DNA of 64,000 nt from Pacificitalea manganoxidans. GTDB taxonomy: Bacteria; Pseudomonadota; Alphaproteobacteria; Rhodobacterales; Rhodobacteraceae. The first letter of the stretch is position 1, and the number at the start of each line of letters is the position of its first letter. The notes beneath the pieces were generated by a model. It did not search any database, was not told where the DNA came from, and saw nothing but the letters and a program-made list of their open reading frames with translations. The position numbers were made by a program, and so were the translations under genes. Below are positions 1 through 9,266 of this stretch, in pieces. Where the stretch lies: contig NZ_CP021404.1 of NCBI RefSeq assembly GCF_002504165.1, positions 2,170,001 through 2,234,000 on the forward strand, read 5' to 3'.

Positions 1-1
1 C

Positions 2-2737
2 CCGCCCACTGGCTGGAGCGGTCCGCGCATCTCGATCGAGGAGGAAATGCGCACCTCCTTCATGGATTACGCGATGTCGGTCATCGTCAGCCGCGCGATC
101 CCGGATCTGCGCGACGGGCTGAAGCCGGTGCACCGCCGCATTCTCTATACCTTGTGGGAAAACGGCCAGACGCAGGCGAAACCCTACCGGAAATGCGCCA
201 CCGCCGTCGGTGACGTGATGGGCCGCTATCACCCGCATGGGGACAGCGCGGTCTACGAGTCGCTGGTGCGGATGGCGCAGGATTTCTCCATGTCTGTGCC
301 GCTGATCGACGGTCAGGGCAATTTCGGCTCGATGGATGGCGACCCCGCCGCCGCCTACCGCTATACCGAAGCCCGTCTGGCCAAGGTGGCGGAACAACTG
401 CTGAGCGACATCGAGAAAGACACGGTCGATTACGTTCCCAACTACGCCAACGAACGGCAGGAACCCACGGTTCTGCCCGCGCGCTATCCGAACCTGCTGG
501 TCAACGGGTCCGAGGGCATCGCGGTCGGCATGGCCACGCGGATCCCGCCGCATAATCTGGGCGAGGTGATCGACGCGACGCTGGCCCTGATCGCCAATCC
601 CGACCTCACCTCCGAGGAACTGATCGAGTATGTCCCTGCCCCGGATTTCCCGACGGGCGGCACGATCCTTGGCCGCACCGGCGCGCGGAAAGCCTATCTC
701 GAAGGGCGCGGCTCTGTCGTGATCCGGGCCAAGACGCGGGTCGAGGAGTTGCGCAAGGACCGCTACGCCATCGTCATCGACGAGATCCCCTATCAGGTGA
801 ACAAGGCCACGATGATCGAGCGGATCGCGGAAACCGCCCGCGACAAAAAGATCGAAGGCATCGCGCATGTCCAGGATGAAAGCGACCGCAACGGCGTACG
901 CGTGGTCGTCGAACTGAAGCGTGACGCGACCGCCGAGGTGGTGCTGAACCAGCTTTACCGCTTTACCCCGATGCAGGTGAGTTTCGGCGCGAATATGCTG
1001 GCGCTGAATGGGGGCCGCCCCGAGCAGCTGACCCTGCGCCGGTTCCTTGAGAGCTTCATCACCTTCCGCGAGGAGGTCGTCGCGCGGCGCACGGCGTATG
1101 AATTGCGCAAGGCCCGCGAGCGCAGCCACATCCTGTGCGGTCTGGCCGTTGCGGTGTCGAACGTGGATGAGGTCGTCGCGGCGATCCGGTCCTCCGCCGA
1201 TGCCGCCGAGGCGCGCGAGAAGCTGATGACCCGGCGCTGGCCCGCCCATGACATCGCGCCCTATATCCGGCTGATCGATGATCCGACCCATACGGTGAAC
1301 GAAGACGGCACCTATAACCTGTCGGAAATTCAGGCCCGCGCGATTTTGGACCTGCGCCTGCAGCGCCTGACCCAGATCGGCGTCAAGGAAGTCACCGACG
1401 AGCTGCAGGAACTGGCCGCCGCAATCCGTGAATATCTGGCGATCCTGCGGTCGCGCGAACGGATCATGGAAATCATCGGCGACGAGCTGAAGACCGTGCG
1501 CGACCAATTCGCCGTGCCCCGCCGCACGGAGATCGTCGATTGGTCCGGCGACATGGATGACGAGGATCTGATCGAGCGCGAAGACGTGGTCGTGACCGTC
1601 ACCCAATCGGGCTATATCAAGCGCACGCCACTGACCGATTTCCGCGCCCAGCGGCGCGGCGGCAAGGGGCTGAGTTCGATGGCCACCAAAGAAGACGACG
1701 TGGTCACCACGCTGTTCGTGGCCAACACGCATACGCAGCTTCTGTTCTTTACCACCGACGGGATGGTCTACAAGCTGAAGGCATGGCGTCTGCCCTCGGG
1801 CGGGCGCACCGCACGTGGCAAGGCGATCGTCAATATCCTGCCGCTGGCGCAGGGCGTGTCCGTGGCCGCGATCATGCCGGTGGACCGCGACGAGGCCGAT
1901 TGGGGCGATCTGCAGATCATCTTCTCGACCACGGCGGGCGATGTCCGGCGCAACGCGCTGTCGGATTTCACCAATGTCATGCGCAACGGCAAGATCGCGA
2001 TGGACCTCCCCGAGGGCGTCGAACTGGTCAATGCGCGCATCGCGTCCGAGGATGACGATGTGATGCTGGTCACTGCCAAGGGCCGGGCGATCCGGTTCCG
2101 CACCACCGATGTTCGCGTGTTCAAGGGGCGCAAATCCACTGGGGTCCGGGGCATCCGGCTGGCGGAGGACGATAAGGTCGTGTCGATGGCCATCATCCGC
2201 CATTTCGAAGCAAGCCCGGAGGAGCGCGCCGCCTATCTGCGGATGCGCCGCGCGATGGCTGGTCTGACCGACGAGGCGGAGGGCGAGGACGAGGATGCGC
2301 CCGCCGATCCGAACTTCTCCAACGAGCGCTATGTGGAGATGTCCGCCGCCGAGGATCTGATCCTCACCGTGACCTCGAAAGGGTCGGGCAAGATCAGTTC
2401 CAGCCACGACTACCCCGTGCGGGGCCGTGGCGGTCAAGGTGTGACGGCGATGGACAAGGCCATGCGTGGCGGCCCGCTGGTGGCGTGTTTCCCGGTGGAG
2501 AACGGCGATCAGATCATGCTCGCGACCTCGACCGGCCAGTCGATTCGCTGCCCGGTTGATGGAATTTCCTTCCGGTCGCGCAGCGCGGGCGGGGTGAAGG
2601 TCTTTGACACCGCCAAGAACGAAGAGGTCGTGTCCGTCGCGTGGATCGCAGAAAGCGATGACGCGGAGGAGACGGTCGAGACGCCCGATACCGGCGAAGC
2701 GCCCGAGGCGCCCGACGCACCGGGCGACGACAGCTAA
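2..2737 (+). CDS. gyrA: DNA gyrase subunit A, 5' end outside window
   Basis: Breakage-reunion subunit of DNA gyrase, which introduces negative supercoils with GyrB. The reading frame is open from base 2, so the real start lies upstream and the first in-frame ATG (47) is internal. The active-site tyrosine is in RYTEARL (codon 362-364). The quinolone region reads [11 protein letters not shown], keeping the Ser and the acidic residue linked to drug sensitivity. The GyrA box QRRGGKG (about 1650-1670) separates gyrase from topoisomerase IV ParC, and beta-pinwheel repeats follow. The C-terminal tail is acidic. Probably only 10-30 residues are missing. Confidence 0.96.
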   Translation, partial: PPTGWSGPRISIEEEMRTSFMDYAMSVIVSRAIPDLRDGLKPVHRRILYTLWENGQTQAKPYRKCATAVGDVMGRYHPHGDSAVYESLVRMAQDFSMSVPLIDGQGNFGSMDGDPAAAYRYTEARLAKVAEQLLSDIEKDTVDYVPNYANERQEPTVLPARYPNLLVNGSEGIAVGMATRIPPHNLGEVIDATLALIANPDLTSEELIEYVPAPDFPTGGTILGRTGARKAYLEGRGSVVIRAKTRVEELRKDRYAIVIDEIPYQVNKATMIERIAETARDKKIEGIAHVQDESDRNGVRVVVELKRDATAEVVLNQLYRFTPMQVSFGANMLALNGGRPEQLTLRRFLESFITFREEVVARRTAYELRKARERSHILCGLAVAVSNVDEVVAAIRSSADAAEAREKLMTRRWPAHDIAPYIRLIDDPTHTVNEDGTYNLSEIQARAILDLRLQRLTQIGVKEVTDELQELAAAIREYLAILRSRERIMEIIGDELKTVRDQFAVPRRTEIVDWSGDMDDEDLIEREDVVVTVTQSGYIKRTPLTDFRAQRRGGKGLSSMATKEDDVVTTLFVANTHTQLLFFTTDGMVYKLKAWRLPSGGRTARGKAIVNILPLAQGVSVAAIMPVDRDEADWGDLQIIFSTTAGDVRRNALSDFTNVMRNGKIAMDLPEGVELVNARIASEDDDVMLVTAKGRAIRFRTTDVRVFKGRKSTGVRGIRLAEDDKVVSMAIIRHFEASPEERAAYLRMRRAMAGLTDEAEGEDEDAPADPNFSNERYVEMSAAEDLILTVTSKGSGKISSSHDYPVRGRGGQGVTAMDKAMRGGPLVACFPVENGDQIMLATSTGQSIRCPVDGISFRSRSAGGVKVFDTAKNEEVVSVAWIAESDDAEETVETPDTGEAPEAPDAPGDDS

Positions 2738-2810
2738 GCCGGGAAGGCGTTGTAAACGCTTTGCAATCGGGGTCGCATGCAGCGCGACTCAGATGCATCC
2801 CAACGATCAG

Positions 2811-2835
2811 AAGGCCGCCTTTCGGGGCGGCCCTT
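2811..2835 (+). terminator. Hairpin downstream of gyrA
   Basis: A perfect 7-bp stem (GGCCGCC/GGCGGCC) lies 75 bp after the gyrA stop. It is followed only by a mixed TTGCATTTTGC tract, so termination is likely but not textbook. A smaller GCGTT-gta-AACGC hairpin lies at 2747-2759. Confidence 0.5.
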
Positions 2836-3080
2836 GCATTTTGCAACATGGACGGAACGGCAAATTTGTTTGTGTCGATACATGTTGCGGATGGGTCGCG
2901 CCTTGCCGAGTTCTTTAGCTGCGTTAACTATTCCCTCTGCAATCCTGCAAATGCGGGTTATGTTTTTTGCAGTTATTTGCGTAGTGTAGTTCTTCAGTTT
3001 TACGCAGCCCCGTGGCCCGGGTTGCTATTTTCCTTTGGTTTTGGCCGGCAAAAATACCTTTGGAACAGGCAGCCACTCTG
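2836..3080. other. AT-rich intergenic stretch before the LysR-type gene
   Basis: The 343 bases between gyrA and the next gene hold the two hairpins noted after gyrA and then a clearly AT-richer stretch (about 2850-3070) unlike the surrounding coding DNA. It probably carries the promoter of the regulator. I see TTGCAG- and TTTTTTGC-like tracts around 2955-2975 but no convincing -35/-10 pair. Confidence 0.4.
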
Positions 3081-3968
3081 ATGATCAGCTGGGACAACTA
3101 TAAATATCTGTTGGCGATTCACCGTCACTCCACAATGTCGAAAGCCGCAGATTCGCTTGGCACCAACGTGGCGACCGTGTCACGCCGCATCGACAAGCTG
3201 AACGAACTGCTCGGCATGCCATGTCTTATCAAACGGCCCGACGGCTGGGACGTGAACCCGCGCTTGCACCGCATTTTGACAGCAGTGGAGGAATTCAACT
3301 CCTCGATCGAGTGCGAATTGAACAACCTCCACACCAAGAGCGGCACGCATCAGACCTCGATCAGCATCGGCGCGCAGCCTGCGATCAACAACAAGCTGTT
3401 CTACCCTGGATTGACGACGCACCTGTCGCCCCCCGATGGGGTGATCCTGAATTTCAGCAACCGCGTCACCGCCGAGGGCATGGGCGACGATGACATCATC
3501 GTATCGATGACCCGCCCCGAGGGCGGTCGCGTCATCACCCGGCGCGCGGGCAGCATCCCCTACCGGCTATACATGGCGAAGGGCGATGAGGTGCCCGAAG
3601 GGTGGATCGGGCTGAATCAGACCTTTGACACCCATGGCGTGATCACGATGGGATATGACTATTTCGGCGGTCCGCCTGTGGTGCGGGTGCAACACTTCCA
3701 CGATATCGAACAGGTCATCCAGTCCCGGCATCTGGCCGGTCCGCTGCCCTGCATTCACGGCGCCTATGCGAATGCGCTCGTGCCTATTCCCGACAGTCCG
3801 GTCTATAACATTGAGTATTGGTTGACTTATCACGCCACGCGGAAGGGCGATGACACCCTGCGGGAGACGTCAAACTGGATCGTCAGGTGCTTCAAGAACG
3901 AGGAGCAGAAGCGGGAACGCGCGGCCAGCGCGGAAAATGCAATCCTGCCTTTGCACAAATCGGGCTAG
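3081..3968 (+). CDS. LysR-family transcriptional regulator
   Basis: A 295-residue protein with an N-terminal winged helix-turn-helix: WDNYKYLLAIHRHSTMSKAA, then a TNVATVSRRIDKLNELLG recognition region, about residues 3-55. This is the LysR layout. The remaining residues would form an effector-binding domain, but it is diverged and I cannot name a ligand. The ATG at 3081 is preferred over an in-frame ATG at 3012 because the conserved domain begins immediately after it. No divergent target gene sits next to it, so the regulon is unknown. The downstream DoxX-like gene may be co-transcribed. Confidence 0.85.
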   Translation: MISWDNYKYLLAIHRHSTMSKAADSLGTNVATVSRRIDKLNELLGMPCLIKRPDGWDVNPRLHRILTAVEEFNSSIECELNNLHTKSGTHQTSISIGAQPAINNKLFYPGLTTHLSPPDGVILNFSNRVTAEGMGDDDIIVSMTRPEGGRVITRRAGSIPYRLYMAKGDEVPEGWIGLNQTFDTHGVITMGYDYFGGPPVVRVQHFHDIEQVIQSRHLAGPLPCIHGAYANALVPIPDSPVYNIEYWLTYHATRKGDDTLRETSNWIVRCFKNEEQKRERAASAENAILPLHKSG

Positions 3969-4044
3969 ATCGCTTGACAATCAGAGGTTTAAATCGAAGG
4001 TAATCGGGGGGGTTGAGCCCCCCGTGAGCGACAACGAGGCACTG

Positions 4045-4443
4045 ATGAAAAAGTTCCTAGAGACCGCCCAGTCCCTGGATCGCCTGATCCTGGCTCTGAT
4101 CTTCGCGTCCTACGCCTATTCCGGTCTTAACCTGTCGGTTCGCACCGCCTCTGCTTCCGATCTGGCGATGCTTTCGCCCGATCACAGCATCGCCACCATC
4201 GCCCTGCGGGCCCTGCTCGCCACTGTGACGATCTGGCTTTTCTTTGGGGTGCGGACGCGGGTCATGGCGCTGATCGGATTGGTTCTCTACGTCACGTCGG
4301 TCGCGCTTCAGCACACTGCCAGCAATGGCCAGATGGAACTGAACCTCTGGCTGCTGACCGTGCCGCTGCTGTCGCTGCCGCTGATCCTGTTCGGTGGTGG
4401 GCGGTTCAGCCTCTACCGTGCGGGCTGGAAAGGCATCTTTTAA
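4045..4443 (+). CDS. DoxX-like small integral membrane protein
   Basis: A 132-residue protein with about four hydrophobic segments (LDRLILALIFASYAYSG, IALRALLATVTIWLFFG, VMALIGLVLYVTSVAL, WLLTVPLLSLPLILFGGG), resembling the DoxX/DUF417-type family. The function is unknown. The start is ATG 4045 with GAGG about 5 bases upstream; GTG 4024 is an in-frame alternative. A 7-bp hairpin (CGGGGGG at 4005-4011, CCCCCCG at 4018-4024) lies just before the ribosome-binding site and could affect translation or end the LysR transcript. A TTGACA hexamer at 3974-3979 lacks a good -10. Confidence 0.7.
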   Translation: MKKFLETAQSLDRLILALIFASYAYSGLNLSVRTASASDLAMLSPDHSIATIALRALLATVTIWLFFGVRTRVMALIGLVLYVTSVALQHTASNGQMELNLWLLTVPLLSLPLILFGGGRFSLYRAGWKGIF

Positions 4444-4799
4444 GCCTTTGTTCCTGCGGATCCGGGCGGCGCAACGGCTTGCCGCAGCGCCCCCTGATAC
4501 GCTGTAAACGGTTCTCCGATTTTTCCTGATTTTCCTGAGATGACGCCGATGCTTCCCAGAGCATCAAATCGGCGGCATGTGCCCCTCCCTCATTGCTCGG
4601 GATCGGGGTGTTCTGCCTGCGGGCCAAGATTTAAAAGAAACGCCGCTCCGTCGAGGGTGGCCCCGCGCACGCGACCCTTTCCCTCCGGTCGCGATGCGCT
4701 CTTGGCCCGGGTCTCTTGCCTGGGCCGTTCGTTTTGCTGGCCCCCAGCCCCGGCCGCGCGGGCTTGGCAAGCTGCCCGGCCCCCAGTATGAGGCAGCCC
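4444..4799. other. 356-base intergenic stretch, no gene seen
   Basis: No credible coding frame. An interrupted inverted repeat lies at about 4544-4575 (CGCCGATGCT pairing with AGCATcaaatCGGCG). The rest is GC-rich sequence without recognisable promoter, RNA or repeat. It should contain the trmFO promoter. Confidence 0.4.
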
Positions 4800-6203
4800 A
4801 TGACGGATAAACGCATTCACATCGTCGGCGGCGGCATGGCCGGGTCGGAAGCTGCCTGGCAGGCGGTCAATCTTGGGATTCCCGTGACCATCCACGAGAT
4901 GCGTCCGCAGGTGGAAACCTTTGCACATCGCACCGGAAATCTGGCCGAAATGGTCTGTTCCAATTCATTCCGCTCGGATGATGACGAACAGAACGCCGTG
5001 GGCCTGCTGCATTGGGAAATGCGTCAGGCGGGCGGGCTCATCATGGAGATGGCCGACGCGCATCAACTGCCCGCAGGCGGGGCGCTGGCCGTGGATCGCG
5101 ATGCGTTTTCCCAAGGCGTCACGGACCGGCTGCGCGCGCATCCTCTGGTCACCGTCGAGGCGGGCGAGATCGACCGCCTGCCTGATGCCGATGACGGCCA
5201 ATGGATCATCGCGACTGGGCCGCTGACCTCCGGCGCGCTGGCAAGCGCGATCCGCGCCGAAACGGGGCAGGACAGCCTTGCGTTTTTCGACGCCATCGCA
5301 CCCATCGTCTATGCCGACAGCATCGACATGGACATCGCGTGGCTGCAAAGCCGCTACGACAAGGGCGACACCGAGGAAGAGCGCACCGCCTATATCAATT
5401 GTCCGATGACCAAGGCCGAGCACGAAGCCTTCATCGACGCGCTGCTGGCCGCCGACAAGGCGGAGTTCCACGAGGGCGAGACGGCGGGCTATTTCGACGG
5501 CTGCCTGCCGATCGAGGTCATGGCCGAGCGGGGCCGCGAAACCCTGCGCCACGGCCCGATGAAGCCGATTGGCCTGACCAATGCGCATAAACCCGATGAG
5601 AAGGCCTATGCCGTTGTGCAGCTGCGCCGCGACAATGCGCTTGGCACGCTTTACAACATTGTCGGTTTCCAGACGAAGATGAAATACGGCGCGCAGACCG
5701 AAGTGTTCCGCATGATCCCCGGCCTGCAAAATGCGCGGTTCGCGCGGCTGGGCGGCATCCACCGCAACACGTTCCTGAATTCGCCCACGCTGCTTGACGA
5801 TCAGATGCGCCTGCGCTCGCGTCCGAACCTGCGTTTCGCCGGTCAGATCACCGGGGTCGAAGGCTATGTCGAAAGCGCGGCGATGGGGCTTCTGGCCGGG
5901 CGGCTGGCGACGCAGGAGCTGCTGGGCGACCCCCTGCCCCCGGTGCCCGCAGACACCGCGATGGGTGCCCTGCTGACCCACATCACCGGCGGCGCGGAGG
6001 CCAAGACCTTCCAGCCGATGAACGTCAATTTCGGGCTGTTCCGGCCTATCGACGCCAAGGGCGGGCGGCGGGGCCGCCGCGACCGCTACAAGGCCTATAC
6101 CGACCGCGCGAAAACCGCGTGGCGCGAGTGGCTTGGCCTGCCGGAACCGACGGTCTCCGACATCGCTGCCGACGCCGGCGCCGAGACGCCGAGCGAGGCA
6201 TAA
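4800..6203 (+). CDS. trmFO: Methylenetetrahydrofolate--tRNA-(uracil-5-)-methyltransferase
   Basis: FAD- and folate-dependent enzyme that makes ribothymidine at position 54 of the tRNA T-loop, in the cytoplasm. The start region reads [18 protein letters not shown], the dinucleotide-binding motif of the GidA/TrmFO family, followed by VTIHEMRP and the CSNSFRSDD segment typical of TrmFO. The C-terminal block ALLTHITGG...[10 protein letters not shown] is also characteristic. At 467 residues the length fits the family. ATG 4800 is chosen because it abuts the FAD motif; an in-frame ATG at 4788 is possible. Transcribed alone, with a terminator at 6210. Confidence 0.95.
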   Translation: MTDKRIHIVGGGMAGSEAAWQAVNLGIPVTIHEMRPQVETFAHRTGNLAEMVCSNSFRSDDDEQNAVGLLHWEMRQAGGLIMEMADAHQLPAGGALAVDRDAFSQGVTDRLRAHPLVTVEAGEIDRLPDADDGQWIIATGPLTSGALASAIRAETGQDSLAFFDAIAPIVYADSIDMDIAWLQSRYDKGDTEEERTAYINCPMTKAEHEAFIDALLAADKAEFHEGETAGYFDGCLPIEVMAERGRETLRHGPMKPIGLTNAHKPDEKAYAVVQLRRDNALGTLYNIVGFQTKMKYGAQTEVFRMIPGLQNARFARLGGIHRNTFLNSPTLLDDQMRLRSRPNLRFAGQITGVEGYVESAAMGLLAGRLATQELLGDPLPPVPADTAMGALLTHITGGAEAKTFQPMNVNFGLFRPIDAKGGRRGRRDRYKAYTDRAKTAWREWLGLPEPTVSDIAADAGAETPSEA

Positions 6204-6209
6204 GCCCGC

Positions 6210-6235
6210 CGGAGCATCCCGAATGCTCCGGGTTT
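6210..6235 (+). terminator. Terminator of trmFO
   Basis: A perfect 8-bp stem CGGAGCAT-cccga-ATGCTCCG starts 6 bases after the trmFO stop and is followed by GGTTTGAGTT, a weak U-tract. Confidence 0.7.
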
Positions 6236-6315
6236 GAGTTGAGTTTACGCTAACGATGGCTCTAGACTGCCATCAGGGAACTGGACCCGCGACCGACCGG
6301 CTGATAAACTTCGCC

Positions 6316-6957
6316 ATGCATTCGCTTTACGACACGCCTGCGCAGGCCCCTGCGCTTTACCCCGACCTTCTTTGGAAGCCTCGGGCCGCATCCAATCCCG
6401 CTATGTTGCGGCAAAGCTGGGTGCGGCGCTACGACAAGGCGACGCTGGGCACAGGCTACGCCACCCCCGCACGGATCGCCGAAGCGCTCTGCGCTTTCCT
6501 GCCCGACACGGATCAATCGGTGCTCGACTACGATTGCGGCACCGGGGTTCTGGGACTTGCGCTTCAGGCGGCGGGCTGCACCGACATCACCGGCATCGAC
6601 CCGTCCGAGGTGCTGATCGCGCGCGCGCAGGCCCGCGGCGTTTACCGCGACTTGCACCGCATCCAGCCCGGCTATGAAATGCTGCGCGAAGGGCGTTGGG
6701 CGGCCATCGCCACCGCCGGATCGCTGGGCCTTGGCCCTGTGGGGCCCTGTCAGGTGGAGCGGCTGACGCGCGCGTTGATGCCCGGCGGGCTGCTGGCGCT
6801 TGCCGTGCCGGATTATTGCACCAGCGCCGGGATCAGTGCCCGCGCGGTCGAAGCGACGCTCGACAGCGGCGCGATGCAGCAACTGTTCCGCGAACATGGG
6901 GCGCATCTGCCTGCGCTATGTCAGGGCTCCACGGTCATTATTCTCCAGAAATCCTGA
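6316..6957 (+). CDS. Class I SAM-dependent methyltransferase
   Basis: 213 residues with the seven-stranded methyltransferase core. Motif I is VLDYDCGTGVLGLAL (about residues 75-89), an acidic motif II lies in ITGIDPSEV, and a late LMPGGLLALAVP loop resembles UbiE/small-molecule methyltransferases. The substrate cannot be read from the sequence. ATG 6316 is chosen over ATG 6256, whose extra 20 residues look non-conserved. It ends 5 bases before gluQRS, so the two are probably one operon, which may hint at a nucleic-acid or translation role. Confidence 0.75.
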   Translation: MHSLYDTPAQAPALYPDLLWKPRAASNPAMLRQSWVRRYDKATLGTGYATPARIAEALCAFLPDTDQSVLDYDCGTGVLGLALQAAGCTDITGIDPSEVLIARAQARGVYRDLHRIQPGYEMLREGRWAAIATAGSLGLGPVGPCQVERLTRALMPGGLLALAVPDYCTSAGISARAVEATLDSGAMQQLFREHGAHLPALCQGSTVIILQKS

Positions 6958-6962
6958 CGCCG

Positions 6963-7805
6963 ATGATCACGCGTTTTGCCCCGTCTCCGACCGGGCCGCT
7001 GCATCTGGGTCATGCCTATTCCGCCCTGCTGGGCGCGGATCTGGCGCGGGCGGCGGGCGGTCAATTCCTACTGCGGATCGAGGATCTGGACCGCGAACGG
7101 TCCAAGCCAGAGTGGGAAGCCGCGATTCATGAGGATCTGCGCTGGCTTGGGATCGATTATCCCCGGCCCGTCTGGCGCCAGTCCGAGCGTCTGCCCGCCT
7201 ATGAGGCCGCGCTGGCCCGGCTGGATGAGATGGGTCTGCTCTATCCCTGCGGCTGCAACCGCGCCGAGATCCGCGCCGCGCTGAGCGCCCCGCAGGAAGG
7301 CGATCCGCCGCACGGGCCGGATGGGCTGATCTATCCCGGCACATGCAGGCACCGCAGCATGGCCGACCGGAGGCCGGGAGATGCGCTGAGGCTCGACATT
7401 CAGAAAGCCGTGCAAGCTACTGCTAAATATCTAGAATTTACCGAGGACGGTGACGGAAGCGGCGTGCAGCGTAGGGCCGCCGCAGACCTGATCACCGGCG
7501 CGGGTGACATCGTTCTGGCCCGCCGTCAGACCGGTGCCATCGCGTATCATCTGGCGGTGGTGGTGGATGACGCGGCGCAAGGGGTTACGCTGGTCACCCG
7601 CGGGCGCGACCTGTCTGATGCGACCCCGCTGCATGTCCTGCTGCAACACCTGCTGGGCCTGCCCACACCGCGCTATCACCATCACCGGCTGATCCGCGAC
7701 GCGCAGGGCAAGCGGCTGGCAAAGCGGCACGACGCGGAGGCGATCCAGCTGTATCGGGAGCGCGGCGCAACCCCGCAGGATATTCGCGCTCTGGTCGGGC
7801 TATAG
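6963..7805 (+). CDS. gluQRS: Glutamyl-Q tRNA(Asp) synthetase
   Basis: A truncated glutamyl-tRNA synthetase paralogue that attaches glutamate to queuosine-34 of tRNA-Asp. It has the class I HIGH-like motif (FAPSPTGPLHLGHAYSALLG), zinc-ligand cysteines (YPCGCNRAE and PGTCRHR) and the KMSKS-like GKRLAKRHDAE near the end. It lacks the anticodon-binding domain, as expected at 280 residues. ATG 6963 begins right at the catalytic fold. Codons 7405-7450 (QATAKYLEF) are markedly AT-rich compared with the rest of the gene. Confidence 0.93.
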   Translation: MITRFAPSPTGPLHLGHAYSALLGADLARAAGGQFLLRIEDLDRERSKPEWEAAIHEDLRWLGIDYPRPVWRQSERLPAYEAALARLDEMGLLYPCGCNRAEIRAALSAPQEGDPPHGPDGLIYPGTCRHRSMADRRPGDALRLDIQKAVQATAKYLEFTEDGDGSGVQRRAAADLITGAGDIVLARRQTGAIAYHLAVVVDDAAQGVTLVTRGRDLSDATPLHVLLQHLLGLPTPRYHHHRLIRDAQGKRLAKRHDAEAIQLYRERGATPQDIRALVGL

Positions 7806-7812
7806 CCGCCGC

Positions 7813-8175
7813 TCAGCCCGCTTCGGGGGTCATCAATTCGACCTCTTCGCCATCCCGCACCGCCGTGTAGAAGCAACTGCGCCGGTTGGTGTGGCAGGCG
7901 GGGCCCTCCTGCCGGACCAGCACCAACAGGCAATCGCGGTCGCAATCCACCCGCAGATCTACCAGATGTTGCAGGTTGCCCGAGCTTTCGCCCTTGACCC
8001 AGAACGCCTGCCGGGAGCGCGACCAATAGGTGACGCGCGCGGTGTCGAGCGTGCGGCTGACGCTTTCGGCATTCATCCACGCCATCATCAGGATCTCGCC
8101 GCTTTCCGCATCCTGCGCGATTGCAGGGATCAGGCCCTGCGCGTCATACTTTAGTGTCGCCGGATCGAAGGCCAT
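7813..8175 (-). CDS. hisI: Phosphoribosyl-AMP cyclohydrolase
   Basis: Third step of histidine synthesis: opens the purine ring of PR-AMP. The 120-residue single-domain protein shows the MMAWMN segment, the metal-binding VDCDRDCLLVLV motif and the zinc ligands in GPACHTNRRSCFY. There is no fused HisE domain. The ATG at 8175 has AAAAGGA upstream; an in-frame ATG at 8193 is less good. It converges tail-to-tail with gluQRS, 7 bases apart. Confidence 0.95.
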   Translation of the reverse strand: MAFDPATLKYDAQGLIPAIAQDAESGEILMMAWMNAESVSRTLDTARVTYWSRSRQAFWVKGESSGNLQHLVDLRVDCDRDCLLVLVRQEGPACHTNRRSCFYTAVRDGEEVELMTPEAG

Positions 8176-8241
8176 GCGCGGGTTCCTTTTCAAACGCGGG
8201 GGAGTGACCTATCTAGGACAGGCAAGATGGAAGGGCCAGAC

Positions 8242-8688
8242 ATGAGCACCGAAACCGACCTCGTCAACCTATACTCCGGGCGGATTCTGGCGCTGGCTGC
8301 CGATATCCCGCATCTGGGCCGCCTGCCCGCGCCCGAGGTCAGTATCCGCAAACGCTCGCCGCTTTGCGGCTCCACCATCACCGTGGATCTGGTGCTGCAG
8401 GACGGGCGGATTGCTGAATTCGCACAGGATGTGAAGGCCTGCGCGCTGGGTCAGGCCTCCGCCGCGGTGCTGGGTCAGGTGGTGATCGGGCGCAGCCGCG
8501 CCGAGATCGACCGCGCCCGCGCCGAGTTGCACGCCATGCTAAAGCAAGGCGGCGATGTGCCTGCCGCGCCGTTCGAAGGGTTCGAGGTGCTGCTGCCCGC
8601 GCGCGAGTTCAAGAACCGTCATGCGTCGATCATGCTGGCGCTCGACGCCACTGCCGAAGCCTGCGCCGAGGCCGAAGCCGCGGCCTGA
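8242..8688 (+). CDS. IscU/SufU-like iron-sulfur cluster scaffold protein
   Basis: 148 residues. LCGSTITVDL and VKACALGQASAAVL align with the first two cluster-ligand cysteines of IscU/NifU N-domain proteins. The third cysteine site appears to be replaced in NRHASIML (by-eye alignment), as in several alphaproteobacterial homologues, so the canonical scaffold role is uncertain. The start ATG 8242 is preferred over ATG 8227. Transcribed divergently from hisI with a 66-bp gap that must hold both promoters. Confidence 0.8.
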   Translation: MSTETDLVNLYSGRILALAADIPHLGRLPAPEVSIRKRSPLCGSTITVDLVLQDGRIAEFAQDVKACALGQASAAVLGQVVIGRSRAEIDRARAELHAMLKQGGDVPAAPFEGFEVLLPAREFKNRHASIMLALDATAEACAEAEAAA

Positions 8689-8711
8689 TATTTAGTCTAC
8701 ATTGCAAATAG

Positions 8712-9266
8712 TTACAGCGTGACGCTCACGCAAAAAAATTTGGCCAGTCGCGGCAAGCGTGCCTTTTTCAGCAGCGCGCGCGGATCGCGCGGCGCGTCGT
8801 CCAGCCGGGCCGCTTCCGCCGCGACGGCCTCTACCGCGCGGATGACGGGGTCCGGCTGGGCGAGATACAGATCGCGCAGCAAACCGTCGGGGTCGTGCCG
8901 TTGCAGTCCTTCTTCGGCCAGAATGTGACGGGGAAAATCGCGGGTGTTGACGGTCACGATCGCATCGGCAGACCCCGCGATAGCCGCAGCCAGCACATGA
9001 ATATCAGCAGGATCGGGCAGCCACAGACGCGCCAGATCCCCGTCGCGCGGATGCACCTCCGCCCGGGGCCAATGCGCCCTGAGCAACGCGATTTCGGCGC
9101 GGGCCTGTGCCTCGCCCGTGGGGCCGATCTTACGCGCGGCGCGGGCCCATTCTTCCAAGATGCGCGGCGACCAGAGTGGGGTGATCAGCCCCTCGCGGGC
9201 GACCGCCAGCAGGATTTCCCGCTGGACGGTCGGAAACATCACGCAGGCATCAAGCGTCAGCTTCAC
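8712..9266 (-). CDS. PIN-domain protein
   Basis: 184-residue predicted nuclease with PIN-fold acidic residues: LTLDACVMFP at the N terminus, PRILEEWARA in the middle, DPADIHVLAAAI and IVTVNTRDFP later. The start is taken as GTG 9266, which overlaps the stop of the upstream methyltransferase (GTGA), implying translational coupling. The frame stays open further upstream to 9452, but that part is a shadow of the methyltransferase gene. There is no antitoxin gene next to it, so it may not be a toxin. The pairing with an RlmI-like gene appears conserved in Rhodobacterales. Confidence 0.75.
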   Translation of the reverse strand: MKLTLDACVMFPTVQREILLAVAREGLITPLWSPRILEEWARAARKIGPTGEAQARAEIALLRAHWPRAEVHPRDGDLARLWLPDPADIHVLAAAIAGSADAIVTVNTRDFPRHILAEEGLQRHDPDGLLRDLYLAQPDPVIRAVEAVAAEAARLDDAPRDPRALLKKARLPRLAKFFCVSVTL

